This document shows, piece after piece, positions 18,930 through 28,178 of a DNA stretch of 64,000 bases. This DNA comes from Scardovia wiggsiae (GTDB lineage: Bacteria; Actinomycetota; Actinomycetes; Actinomycetales; Bifidobacteriaceae): assembly GCF_051045985.1 (NCBI RefSeq), contig NZ_CP157350.1:124001-188000 (forward strand), read 5' to 3'. Position 1 is the first letter of the stretch. Every line of letters starts with the position of its first letter. The notes beneath the pieces were generated by a model. That model was not told the DNA's origin, ran no database searches, and saw nothing but the letters and a program-made list of their open reading frames with translations. Both the position numbers and the translations under genes were made by a program.

Positions 18930-21176
18930 TCAGTCAGCGCTGTTGCTGACCGTCAGCACATGCGCAACATCAGCCCACGGGGCCAGGGATACGTAATTAT
19001 CGTAGCCCCATGTGAAACTGCGGCCTGTCAGCTCGTCCCGGAGATGGAGTTCACCTCCGGCGATGCCGATATCGGCAAGCTCAATATGGACGCTGCCCTG
19101 CTGCGCATTATGCCCGTCAAGATTAACGACAACGATCACCGTATCCGCCTTGCCGTCGTCTGCAAGCTCAGCGGGAAGATGGCGGTAGAACGCAACGATA
19201 TTGGGGTTCGCAGTACTCAGTACATGCAGGTCATGGTATGAGCGCGCGGCCGGATGGGTATTGCGGATCTCATTAAGGCGTGCCAGCAGTGTAGATATCC
19301 CGTATTCTTCAGCTTTGCTCCAGTCACGGACCTTGATCTCGTACTTTTCGTTGTCATTAGGCTCTTCCACCTGCCCTCGCTGGACATTCTCAATAAGCTC
19401 ATAGCCGTTGTAGATGCCCCAGCTTGGGCTTCCCATAGCCGCCAGCACCGCGCGCACAGCGTGGCCGGCGATGCCGTTATCACGCAGGTAGGCAGTGAGG
19501 ATATCCGGTGTTGTCGGCCAGAAAGAGTTGTGCTGGAAGAATGCGTCGTCACCGTTCGTCTCCGCCAGATACTCGTTAAGCTCTTCGCCTGTATTGCGCC
19601 AGGGGAAATAGCAGTGGGACTGGGTGAACCCGGCATAGGCGAGCGCACGCATCATTGGCGGGCGGGTAAACGCCTCGGCAAGGAAAAGGATCTCAGGGTG
19701 CTTGCCGGTGACTGCAGCGATAACATCCTGCCAGAAGCGCACCGGTTTGGTGTGCGGATTATCGACGCGGAAAATACTTACACCTTTGCTGATCCACAGT
19801 TCGAGTATCCGGATAACTTCCTTTTCGATTCCCAGCATATCTTTTTCGAAATCAATAGGATAGATATCCTGATATTTCTTCGGCGGATTCTCGGCAAAGG
19901 CAATAGACCCGTCAGGCTTGATGCGGAACCAGTCAGGGTGCTGCTTTACCCATGGGTGGTCAGGTGAGCATTGGAGCGCAAAATCAAGCGCGACTTCAAT
20001 GCCGAGATCATGCGCATGGGCCACGAACTGTTCAAAATCTTCCATCGTCCCCAGCAGGGGGTCAAGGGTATCATGCCCGCCAAAGCTGCTGCCGATGCCG
20101 AAGGGGGAGCCGGGGTCATCATCAGCCGCTGTCAGGGCATTATTCTTCCCTTTGCGGTTCGTGATTCCGATAGGGAAGATCGGAGGCAGGTAAACAATAG
20201 TGAACCCTTCGCTTTTAGCCCTGTCCAGCCCGCTGGTCGCAGTCCTGAAATTACCCTGGACTATTGCGCCTGTATCCGTATCAACATAAGCGCCTTCAGA
20301 ACGCGGGAAGAACTGGTACCATGCCGCAAAACTCGAGTGCGGACGTTGGACGCTGATCTCCACGGGGTTGGATTCTGTGATATCCTCCCGAAGCGGCTTG
20401 GAAGCATGCAGGGCGCGGATCTTCGCATTATCAGCTGCAGCCAGGCGTTTATCATACGGCAGCCCTGCATCGGACAGAGCCCTGATCGCAGTATTGAGAA
20501 TGGCGCGCTCGGATTTTATAAGATGCGCATCATCGCTTCCATACCACCGTTCAAAAAGGCGGAGGCCTTCCTCAAGGGTGTTGTCCTGGTCGTCATGTGC
20601 GGCGATTTTGATGCGCGCATCGTGCAGCCACGTAGCATAAGGGTCTTTCCAGCCCTCAACAACGAGTTTCCATGTACCAAGCTTCCGCGACACCGCATCG
20701 AAACCCGGCTGCCAGGGGAGTGCGGACTGGGCCTTGCCCATGCAGACCGCCCCCTCCCACAGATCCAGGCCTGCAACAGCCAGTGTAAGCGGGACACGGC
20801 TGGATACGGTCCCGGTTTTTGTATAGATGACCGCGCTTGCTCCAACTTTTGTGCGGCCGTCAATAAAAACATTCGCCCGCACAGTGATCAGCTCCCCGAT
20901 TTCTGCCTTGGGGGCAAAACCGTTCTGAGGGGCAGGCGATACGTTGGTAATATTTACGCGGCCGAATTCTTCTCTGAAGGTACGCGAAAATGGGCTTTTA
21001 TGGAGGGCGGACGGGCGGCCCGCAGTTTTCCTGGCTGCGGTTTTTGCAGTCTGCACAGTTTTTGAGGATCGTGACGCAGCCTTCTTCTGCGAAGCGGATG
21101 CAGCCTTTACTGCAGATATTTCTGCTTTCCCTTTTCCTGTTTTATGTGCGGTTTTAGATGATCCTGTACGTGCCAT
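18930..21176 (-). CDS. glgE: GlgE, alpha-1,4-glucan:maltose-1-phosphate maltosyltransferase
   Basis: Extends alpha-glucan using maltose-1-phosphate. The 748-aa product has an N-terminal all-beta domain, then a GH13_3 barrel. The catalytic nucleophile Asp is in FRVDNPHTKPVRFW (about residue 470), the acid/base Glu is in FLAEAFTRP, and GlgE-type ALDFALQCSPDHPWV is present. Oddity: the first about 60 residues are a low-complexity Lys/Ala/Ser/Thr tail, strongly basic and resembling a histone-H1 tail, absent from well-known GlgE proteins. The ATG at 21176 has an AAGG site. No treS, pep2 or glgB is nearby, so the source of maltose-1-phosphate is not visible here. Confidence 0.92.
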   Translation of the reverse strand: MARTGSSKTAHKTGKGKAEISAVKAASASQKKAASRSSKTVQTAKTAARKTAGRPSALHKSPFSRTFREEFGRVNITNVSPAPQNGFAPKAEIGELITVRANVFIDGRTKVGASAVIYTKTGTVSSRVPLTLAVAGLDLWEGAVCMGKAQSALPWQPGFDAVSRKLGTWKLVVEGWKDPYATWLHDARIKIAAHDDQDNTLEEGLRLFERWYGSDDAHLIKSERAILNTAIRALSDAGLPYDKRLAAADNAKIRALHASKPLREDITESNPVEISVQRPHSSFAAWYQFFPRSEGAYVDTDTGAIVQGNFRTATSGLDRAKSEGFTIVYLPPIFPIGITNRKGKNNALTAADDDPGSPFGIGSSFGGHDTLDPLLGTMEDFEQFVAHAHDLGIEVALDFALQCSPDHPWVKQHPDWFRIKPDGSIAFAENPPKKYQDIYPIDFEKDMLGIEKEVIRILELWISKGVSIFRVDNPHTKPVRFWQDVIAAVTGKHPEILFLAEAFTRPPMMRALAYAGFTQSHCYFPWRNTGEELNEYLAETNGDDAFFQHNSFWPTTPDILTAYLRDNGIAGHAVRAVLAAMGSPSWGIYNGYELIENVQRGQVEEPNDNEKYEIKVRDWSKAEEYGISTLLARLNEIRNTHPAARSYHDLHVLSTANPNIVAFYRHLPAELADDGKADTVIVVVNLDGHNAQQGSVHIELADIGIAGGELHLRDELTGRSFTWGYDNYVSLAPWADVAHVLTVSNSAD

Positions 21177-21623
21177 GATCTGCCTTTCACTGGTATATGC
21201 ACTGTCCCATGCACTATTTGTGTACGTCCTGCAGGGATCCCATAACAGCCGCATGACTGTGTCCCCAGTCCCGCGCTGATACGCCTGCCGTGGGCAGACA
21301 GATGATGCCTGCCCGCTCTGCATATGTCAGAGTCCGGGGCCGTCAGAGATGCAGCTTGAGATCGGTCACTATTTACTTCTTACTATTTATTGTACGTGTT
21401 TGCAAGTTGGAAATGAAGCGTGTTATCCGCATTCGGCCACATTGCTCATATTTATTTATCCGGGAGCCGTATTCCTGGCATAGTAAACCTGCTGGTGCTG
21501 CATGAAGCGCAGTACGCATGCCGTGAAGTATGCATACTGTCGTCCGGACCGGTGTTTCATGCGGAGCCGCAGGGATACATCAACGCTGCCGTCAGGCAGC
21601 CAATCAAAATGTGAAGGAGAAAT
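21177..21623. other. Divergent intergenic region between glgE and the surface protein gene
   Basis: About 450 bases without a convincing gene. The middle (about 21360-21400, TATTTACTTCTTACTATTTATTG) is AT-rich against its surroundings and is the likely promoter zone. I see short open frames only, with no conserved pattern. Confidence 0.5.
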
Positions 21624-24017
21624 ATGCGCAGAACATATTCACACAGGGGGAAGCCGGATGCGTTCCGGGACAGGGCGGCAGCGCGGAAGAAAGCCATGCG
21701 CAGGCAGCGCTTTCTGGCTGCGGTATTTGCTGCCCTGTGCTGTGCCGCGCTGGCTGCCGGTACTGTTTTCCCTTATTTAGGGGCCAAAGCTGATTTCGCG
21801 TATGCGGACACACACAAGCTGGACAAGCCGGCAGACAGTTATTACATCACTCAGACGATTGACGGGCTGCCGTATTATCTTGGAGCCATTGCCCGCGACA
21901 GCCAGGGGCGCAACACTTACTGTATAGAGACCGGCGTCCATGAACAGTATTCGTACACGTCAAGCACGCCTCTGTCAGATACGCCGGATACGCGCCGGAT
22001 CGCGTACCTTGCGGAGAAATACCGCAACGAGCCGGACCGCATAACCCATGCGGCGATCGCAGCCCTGATCAAGGACCGTTTTGAAGCGCGCGATAAAGGG
22101 CTGTGGACGTACAGGCGGGGGCATTTCCTTAAAGAGCATCCTGAGATCCCTGTGCGTATGGAGCAGTTATGGGCGGAGGCTGAAGCGGCAGATATATCAA
22201 CATTCAGCGTTAAAAATTCATACACTGAAGCGCGCAGGCGCGGTGTGTTCCACGCGCAGGTACTGGATGCGCATGGCAAAGCTGTGGCAGGCGTGCGCAT
22301 GGATATTACGCTGAACGGGCCGGGCGAATTTGACTCCGTGCATTCCCGCACCATAACCGTTACCAGCAGGGATGAACCTGTTGATATAGCATGGACCGCT
22401 ACCGGTGATGGCGAAGTATCTGTTGAGGCGCGTTCCCGCGTGGGGAGCCTCGACAGGCTGGACAGCCGGCAGGATTATCTCAGGACCGGTGCAGGAGTGG
22501 AAGCTGTTTTCCGAGGCATCACGTTTGAGGTGCAGAAAACTTTCCAGCCTTCTGTACATACTGTTGCCGAGTCACGTACCGTTAACGAGGGAGGGCATAT
22601 TATTGATAACGTTACATCGGGCGTGAGTGCCGGGCAGTGGCCCTCAGGTGCAGAACTCAAAGCTGACGGCTATTACTTTGCAGGCTTGACGCAGGATGAC
22701 CTGAAAAACGGCATCCGGCCGTCAGCGGGGATGTCTGCTGACGGGTTTATGCGGCAGATCGCTGCCCGCGGATATAAACCGTCGGCATATGGGCATACGT
22801 CGTTCACCGGCTCCGGGCAGACCCATGCCGTTACCGCTATGGCAGGCCCTGATCCTGCAGCTGCACAGCCGTATACAGTGAAACGTAATTCGGGTTTCGG
22901 GACGTGGGTATGGGCTATCAGGAAGAGTGCTCAGGATAAGGATGTGCAGCAGTGGCTGAAAGGGGATGCCCTGTCAGATTTCCTTGAAGCTAATGAAACT
23001 GTTGCCCACAGGAATATTGTCAGTGTCGATTCTACGGTTTCCGAGCATACTGCGGCCGCGGGTGCTCAGCTGACTGACCATATTACTGTTTCCGGCTATC
23101 CTGAGGACCATGGCGACTTTAAGGGAGACAAGGCCTTCGGTTTTGAGGCTGATAATAAGTTTGCCCGGGTAAGCGTGTACTGGTCGGGCAGTACCCGGGA
23201 CCAGAAATATGATGAGGCTTTCAAACCTTCCGGCGCAGATACCCCGCAGGCTGACGAGAACCATGAACTCGTAGGGACATGGACGTACGCGGCTAAGAAT
23301 GGCAGCATCAAGGTTGGCGGCGGAGCCCCTGACGCATATGGGAATCCTGTAAGGATATATGCGAAAAAGCATGGCTACTATGTATTCGTTTATACGTTTA
23401 CGGGCGACAGCCGTGTAGCTCCGGCTTCATCTGCCTATAACGATGAGTGGGAAATGGTCCGGGTGTATAACAGCCCTAAGGGGACATATAAGCATGCATC
23501 CATCACTACATGGGCCAGCGCCGGCACAGTTTCAGCTAATGAAGCGTTCTATGACAACGCGAAAGTAACAGGGGATTTTGATGACAGTGCTTACGTCACT
23601 TTTACGGTTTATGATGCGGTCCCCGGAAGCAGCCCGGACAGCAGCGCCCGCAAGCTTCTTGATGAAGTGCGGGTACCGATTGATCCCAAAGGCTGCAGGC
23701 AGGCTGCCGGTGCAGAGGGGAAAAGCGGCGAACGTACCTGCGTAGTACAGAGCCCCCAGGCACGTACTGCAACAGCAGGGGTCTCGTACTGGAAGGCGAC
23801 TGTGAGGAACGGCAGGGGCGAGATACTGGCATCGCATGAGCTTGGTGCCCAACACGAACAGGTAACAGTTGACAGGCCTGGGCCTAAGGTTCCGCATAAA
23901 CTGGCGTCAACAGGCACAGGAGTATCTGCAGCCGCGGCTATCGGCATCCTTCTGGCTGCATTTGCAGTTATGGCAATTATTATTGGGCGGATACTGTATA
24001 AAGACAGCAGGAAGTGA
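21624..24017 (+). CDS. Large LAxTG-anchored cell-surface protein, thioester-domain-like N-terminus
   Basis: A 797-aa secreted protein. It has a long basic N-terminus, a signal helix (about residues 29-50) and a first folded domain with GLPYYLGAIARDSQGRNTYCIETG, then AYLAEKYRNEPDRITHAAIAALIKDRFE. The Tyr-Cys pair (Cys100) and the following helix resemble adhesin thioester domains, but the usual Gln of the helix is not evident. Later regions are beta-rich repeats of the kind seen in actinobacterial wall proteins. The C-terminus is a sorting signal, LASTG at 760-764, then a membrane helix and basic tail. The ATG has GAAGGAG. It stands alone and is convergent with nrdG. Probably a surface adhesin. 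Confidence 0.8.
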   Translation: MRRTYSHRGKPDAFRDRAAARKKAMRRQRFLAAVFAALCCAALAAGTVFPYLGAKADFAYADTHKLDKPADSYYITQTIDGLPYYLGAIARDSQGRNTYCIETGVHEQYSYTSSTPLSDTPDTRRIAYLAEKYRNEPDRITHAAIAALIKDRFEARDKGLWTYRRGHFLKEHPEIPVRMEQLWAEAEAADISTFSVKNSYTEARRRGVFHAQVLDAHGKAVAGVRMDITLNGPGEFDSVHSRTITVTSRDEPVDIAWTATGDGEVSVEARSRVGSLDRLDSRQDYLRTGAGVEAVFRGITFEVQKTFQPSVHTVAESRTVNEGGHIIDNVTSGVSAGQWPSGAELKADGYYFAGLTQDDLKNGIRPSAGMSADGFMRQIAARGYKPSAYGHTSFTGSGQTHAVTAMAGPDPAAAQPYTVKRNSGFGTWVWAIRKSAQDKDVQQWLKGDALSDFLEANETVAHRNIVSVDSTVSEHTAAAGAQLTDHITVSGYPEDHGDFKGDKAFGFEADNKFARVSVYWSGSTRDQKYDEAFKPSGADTPQADENHELVGTWTYAAKNGSIKVGGGAPDAYGNPVRIYAKKHGYYVFVYTFTGDSRVAPASSAYNDEWEMVRVYNSPKGTYKHASITTWASAGTVSANEAFYDNAKVTGDFDDSAYVTFTVYDAVPGSSPDSSARKLLDEVRVPIDPKGCRQAAGAEGKSGERTCVVQSPQARTATAGVSYWKATVRNGRGEILASHELGAQHEQVTVDRPGPKVPHKLASTGTGVSAAAAIGILLAAFAVMAIIIGRILYKDSRK

Positions 24018-24066
24018 TCCACTGAAAACGGCCTGACAGCCGGCAGTGCAACAATACAGATAACAG

Positions 24067-24110
24067 GTGAGATGCGGCGGTAAGTGTAGTGAGCCTCCGC
24101 CGCATCTCAC
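24067..24110. terminator. Strong hairpin between convergent surface-protein and nrdG genes
   Basis: A perfect 14-bp stem (24067-24080 with 24097-24110) and 16-base loop, placed between two convergent stops. It lacks a U-run on either strand, so it may be a U-less terminator or a transcript-stabilising stem. Confidence 0.6.
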
Positions 24111-24159
24111 CACACCGCTGCCTGTCAGCATTGTGCAGGCCTGATGGGCGGTATGCGGA

Positions 24160-25038
24160 TTATTTATTTTCTGTGTTTTCGGCTGCGCCGCGGTCTTTAC
24201 CGTATATTTCGGGGATGAAGCGCTCCTGGTCATGGACCTTATTCCAAAGGGCAAGGTCCCCGGAAGCTAAGGATCGGGGAACGTCAATAATGCGCTGGTT
24301 GCTTGACCCGCGGAACTGCAGCAGTGAATCATGAAGGGTCTTGATATAGCGGCCGTCTACAAGGACATCAACATTCCGCAGCAGAGCCAGTTTATCCTCC
24401 GTCTCGCCCGGGCGCATAAGTTCTTCCCATGTGTAGCCGGTCCAGCACCAGATATCTTTTGTGTGGCCGAATTCCCTGCGTATGCGGTTCGTCAGCTGGA
24501 GGAGCATAGGTGTGTTGAGCAGAGGTTCCCCGCCAAGAAGGGTCAGGCCCTGGACGTAGTCCAATGACATATCCGCAATGATCCGGTCTTCCAGCGCAGG
24601 CGTGTATTCATGCCCGGCAAGGAAGTCCCAGATCGAAGCGTTGTAGCATTCATCACAATGGAAAGGGCATCCGCTGACGTATAACGAGCATCTTATCCCT
24701 TCCCCGTCGGTAACAACAAAACGTTTATAATCGGCAACCATATTGCGGCTGAGCTTACGCCCGTCCCACTGCCCGGCTTTCGGGTTATTCGTCAGCGGGC
24801 TTGGTATTGAGGGCCCCCTCCCTTCCTCGCCTGCCGCAAAATCGCGATGGGAACTCTGCTTGTGCTCTTTGCGGGATGTAAGAGAGTTATGGGAGCCGTG
24901 AGGTTGCGGCTGCGCAGGGGATGGGTTTCTGTCTGACGGGCTCTCCTCGGCTGCTTGCTTGCCGGATCCCGAAGATCCCGCTACCCGTCCGCTGTGCAGC
25001 GATGTATCCGCTTTTGTCTTTCTGAATCCGCTGCTCAT
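24160..25038 (-). CDS. nrdG: Anaerobic ribonucleotide reductase activating protein
   Basis: A radical SAM enzyme that makes the glycyl radical on NrdD. The CxxxCxxC cluster motif is Cys124, Cys128 and Cys131 in GCPFHCDECYN, with LLGGEPL following. The 292-aa protein is longer than usual: about the first 90 residues are low-complexity (Ser, Pro, Gly, Lys) and precede the normal start WDGRKLSRNMVADYKRFVVTDGEG. The ATG at 25038 has GGAAGG. It lies 283 bases downstream of nrdD with a strong hairpin between them. Confidence 0.93.
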   Translation of the reverse strand: MSSGFRKTKADTSLHSGRVAGSSGSGKQAAEESPSDRNPSPAQPQPHGSHNSLTSRKEHKQSSHRDFAAGEEGRGPSIPSPLTNNPKAGQWDGRKLSRNMVADYKRFVVTDGEGIRCSLYVSGCPFHCDECYNASIWDFLAGHEYTPALEDRIIADMSLDYVQGLTLLGGEPLLNTPMLLQLTNRIRREFGHTKDIWCWTGYTWEELMRPGETEDKLALLRNVDVLVDGRYIKTLHDSLLQFRGSSNQRIIDVPRSLASGDLALWNKVHDQERFIPEIYGKDRGAAENTENK

Positions 25039-25161
25039 AGTATGCCTTCCGTTGATCATGCCCTGTCCGTTCCGCTTCGGCTCTGCTTCAGCCTGTGCCG
25101 GGTACTGTACCCCGGCACAAAATATTTAAGTATTTTAGGTATGCCGGGCGCCTGGCGCCTA

Positions 25162-25201
25162 ATGAGTAAGGCGGCCCCATTCCCAGGGCCGCCTTACTCA
25201 T
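25162..25201. other. Perfect 16-bp hairpin between nrdD and nrdG
   Basis: Arms 25162-25177 and 25186-25201 are perfectly complementary with an 8-base loop. A smaller palindrome (GGCGCCTGGCGCC, 25148-25160) is next to it. Neither strand has a U-run directly after the stem, so it may set the nrdD:nrdG ratio by partial termination, processing or mRNA protection. Confidence 0.6.
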
Positions 25202-25321
25202 ACGTTTCAGCAGGATAGGCCTCAGCAGATGGACAGAGGGCAGCAGTACAGGACATTGCGCTGCCCGCCGGATCCTGCAGCAGCGTTTTCCTGCTGCGCA
25301 CTATGGGCCGCCTGCTAAAGC

Positions 25322-27718
25322 CTACTTGGCTTCATCCCACCATTCTTTAACAGTGCCGTTGCTTAGGGTAACATGGCCGGTTTCGCCTGCCATATGCTTT
25401 ACACGATGGGCAATCTCCTCATGGCGGCCATGCACCATAGGACGCTGCACCGGATTGCCGAGGTAGCCGCACGTGCGCTTGGTGACGTTGCATTTTTCGG
25501 GATCCGCATTGCCGCATTCGGGGCACTTAAAACCGAGTTCCGTTGGCTCAAAGTCGCCTTCGAAACCGCACTCGAAGCAGTGGTCGATCGGAGTGTTGGT
25601 CCCGAGATAGCCGATGCCGATGTTATGGGCGTAATCCCACACAGCTTCCAGCGCCTTAGGGTTCTGCTGCAGCGAGGGGAACTCGCAGTAATTGATGAAC
25701 CCTCCGTTCGCCAGGTAGGGGAAGTCGCGTTCATAGGAAAGCTTCTCCATAGGGGTAGGGCGCAGCCATACCGGATAGTGGAAGGAATTCGTATAGAAGT
25801 CGTGATCTGTAACGCCGTCTATATCCCCGAATTTCTCCCTGTCCATACGTGCAAAACGGTCGGTCAGGCTTTCTGCAGGAGTGGAATACACGGAATAGTG
25901 GTATCCTTCGGCATTATCCCAGTCAACGCAGAGGTCATGCATACGGCGGACGATCTCAAGGGCGAACTCTTTGCCTTCAGGATCCCATGAGTGGTCGGTC
26001 ATCCAGTCTTTACCGTAGAACATTGCTGTTGCTTCATACAGGCCGATATAGCCGAGTGAAACAGTAGCACGGCTGCGGTTGTAGAGCACATCTACGTTGT
26101 CGGTCGGCTTCAGGCGCCCGAATGCACCATGTTCAAACAGGGTCGGAGCGTTGATGGGGGTTGCCTCTTTGCAGCGCTTGATGCGGAACTGCAGGGCTTC
26201 ATGGGCAACTTCCATGCGCTGGCTGAAAAGCTTCCAGAAGCGGTCTTTATCACCGTGCGATTCCAGGGCGATACGAGGGATGTTGACTGTTACCACACCG
26301 AGGTTAAGGCGTGAATCTTCAACATCCTCGCCGGTGTCAGGGTCAGTCCATCCGTTAAGGAAAGAACGGCATCCCATCGGGGCTTTGAAAGACCCTGTGA
26401 TCTTAACGATATTCTCGTAGAAAACGATATCCGGATACATGCGCTTGGTCGAGCATTCAAGGGCGAGCTGCTTCATATCGTAGTTCGGTGTGCCTTCTTT
26501 ATCATTCAGCCCATGCTTTACGGTGTAGACAAGCTTCGGGAAAATCGCAGTATGGCGGTCTTTGCCCAGCCCGCGGATACGGATCAGGAAAATCGCGCGC
26601 TGGATCTCGCGGGCGAACCAGTCGGTGCCCAGGCCGAACCCGACAGTAACGAACGGCGTCTGCCCGTTGCTCACGCGGTTGGAATTGATCTGGTACTCCA
26701 TAGTCTGCATGGCGTCATAGATGTTCTTGCGGGTCATGATCTTTGCGTAGATCTCCCGTATCTGTTCAAGCTCATCAGCGTCCCTAGTGAAAGGCTCGTC
26801 CATCGGCAGCGGCTCGCGGTTCTCGAAGTGCAGCCATTTCGGCTCGCGCTTCTTGAAGCCTTCAACGATAGTGCGTGCCAGGCTGATATCCTCCCCGTCA
26901 GGGAAGATAGCGCGTGCGGTGTCGAGGTTCTTGGCGTAGTCAAGCTTTGCATATTCGGCAAGCATCTCATCAGCGCGGTTCACGGTCTGGCCGCCGTACT
27001 GGCTGCCCGCAATATCCTTGATGATCTGGGTGATCTGGGTTGCTGCAGTACCTATCGATTTCGGTGAATCCATCATGGCGTTGCCAAGCTCAAAACCGTT
27101 TTTGAGCATATCGCCGAAATTAGGCAGCGAGCAGTTCGTCATAGGGGTGAACGGTGAATAATCCGCGTCATGGAAATGGATATCGCCTTTAAGGTGTGCG
27201 TTGGCAACATCGGCCGGCAGCATATTCATGGCTGACGCCTTGCTGACCGTCCCTGCAAGCAGATCGCGCTGGGTTGCGTAGACATTGCTGTCTTTGTTCG
27301 CATTCTCGCGGACAAGGCTCTCATCTTTGTTGACGAGCTTCTTTATTGCTTCATTGACGTCAGATGCCTTCGCGCGCCTGATATCCTTGTCAAGGCGGTA
27401 AGACGTGTATGCTTTGGCGATATCATAGAGATGGTCGTTCACCAGTTCGCGCTCTACAAGGCTCTGGATATCGTCGATACGTACAGGCCCGTTGTAACGG
27501 CCGGTAATAGCAGATTCCACGCGCTGTGCCATCTGCTCGATCTCGCGCTCTTCTTCCGGGCCGACTTCAGCATTGACTGCGCTGAAAGCAGACTTGATGG
27601 CGTGGATAATATTGACGGAATCAAACGGCACAACGCGGCCGTCGCGCTTTTCCACCTTTACGGATTCTGTTACTGCCGGTTCCCTGACTACGGTCTCTTC
27701 GGCTACAAGCTGGTCCAT
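25322..27718 (-). CDS. nrdD: Anaerobic (class III) ribonucleoside triphosphate reductase
   Basis: Reduces ribonucleotides to deoxyribonucleotides under anaerobic conditions with a glycyl radical. The 798-aa protein has an N-terminal ATP-cone (about 24-110, VEKRDGRVVPFDSVNIIHAI), the (beta/alpha) barrel, and a C-terminal zinc site with two CxxC pairs (CFECGFEG and KCPECG). The radical glycine is Gly751 in RTCGYLGNP. The start has AAGGAAA. It lies upstream of nrdG and behind two NrdR-like boxes. It fits a fermentative anaerobe. Confidence 0.97.
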   Translation of the reverse strand: MDQLVAEETVVREPAVTESVKVEKRDGRVVPFDSVNIIHAIKSAFSAVNAEVGPEEEREIEQMAQRVESAITGRYNGPVRIDDIQSLVERELVNDHLYDIAKAYTSYRLDKDIRRAKASDVNEAIKKLVNKDESLVRENANKDSNVYATQRDLLAGTVSKASAMNMLPADVANAHLKGDIHFHDADYSPFTPMTNCSLPNFGDMLKNGFELGNAMMDSPKSIGTAATQITQIIKDIAGSQYGGQTVNRADEMLAEYAKLDYAKNLDTARAIFPDGEDISLARTIVEGFKKREPKWLHFENREPLPMDEPFTRDADELEQIREIYAKIMTRKNIYDAMQTMEYQINSNRVSNGQTPFVTVGFGLGTDWFAREIQRAIFLIRIRGLGKDRHTAIFPKLVYTVKHGLNDKEGTPNYDMKQLALECSTKRMYPDIVFYENIVKITGSFKAPMGCRSFLNGWTDPDTGEDVEDSRLNLGVVTVNIPRIALESHGDKDRFWKLFSQRMEVAHEALQFRIKRCKEATPINAPTLFEHGAFGRLKPTDNVDVLYNRSRATVSLGYIGLYEATAMFYGKDWMTDHSWDPEGKEFALEIVRRMHDLCVDWDNAEGYHYSVYSTPAESLTDRFARMDREKFGDIDGVTDHDFYTNSFHYPVWLRPTPMEKLSYERDFPYLANGGFINYCEFPSLQQNPKALEAVWDYAHNIGIGYLGTNTPIDHCFECGFEGDFEPTELGFKCPECGNADPEKCNVTKRTCGYLGNPVQRPMVHGRHEEIAHRVKHMAGETGHVTLSNGTVKEWWDEAK

Positions 27719-27801
27719 ATCAATCTTTCCTTACTTTCCGTTATTTCCCTTACCTGATGTGGTCTGTACACTACTTACTCACATTCATGTAATTTGAGGT
27801 A

Positions 27802-27872
27802 CTTATATGATGATACACGTGTTTGACACAAAATGTAGACGTGTCTTAATTGAAAATTACTAGATATAGTGG
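27802..27872 (-). promoter_or_regulatory. Probable nrdD promoter with paired NrdR-like boxes
   Basis: On the minus strand CCACTATATCTAGT (27872-27859) fits the NrdR box well. A second, weaker box (ACACAAAATGTAGA read on the plus strand, 27826-27839) lies 33 bases away centre to centre, about three helical turns. The second box overlaps a -35-like TTGTGT (27831-27826), followed at 18 bases by TATAAG (27807-27802). This arrangement would let NrdR block RNA polymerase. Confidence 0.65.
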
Positions 27873-28121
27873 TTTTGGGAATTTACTTACCTGCGTGTAA
27901 TTTGCAGGATTGCAATCTTCTTTCCAAATTTTATCGATCTAAAAATGTGGTATCCTGCGGCCCTGCATATGCATATCTTGTGGTCACGGAAAATGTGTAG
28001 GATTGTTGGAGAAATCCTTTAGCGCAGCTTTTTATTGATTTTCGTTGGTTTTATTGGCTTTGCGCTTGACCGGCAAAGTGTGAGGAGCATCACGTATCCG
28101 GTAGCCCCGTGTGTCAGAAGT

Positions 28122-28132
28122 CCCCCCCCCCC
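28122..28132 (+). repeat. Poly-C tract (11 C) before the metal ATPase gene
   Basis: Eleven consecutive C residues, the longest homopolymer I noticed in the window. It lies 47 bases before the preferred start of the P-type ATPase. The ATPase frame remains open through it back to an ATG at 28035, so slippage would either change leader spacing or, if the upstream start is used, shift the frame. Confidence 0.8.
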
Positions 28133-28178
28133 GCAGACGCGGCGCATGCGCATAGCGCGATACAGGAAAGGGGGTAAG

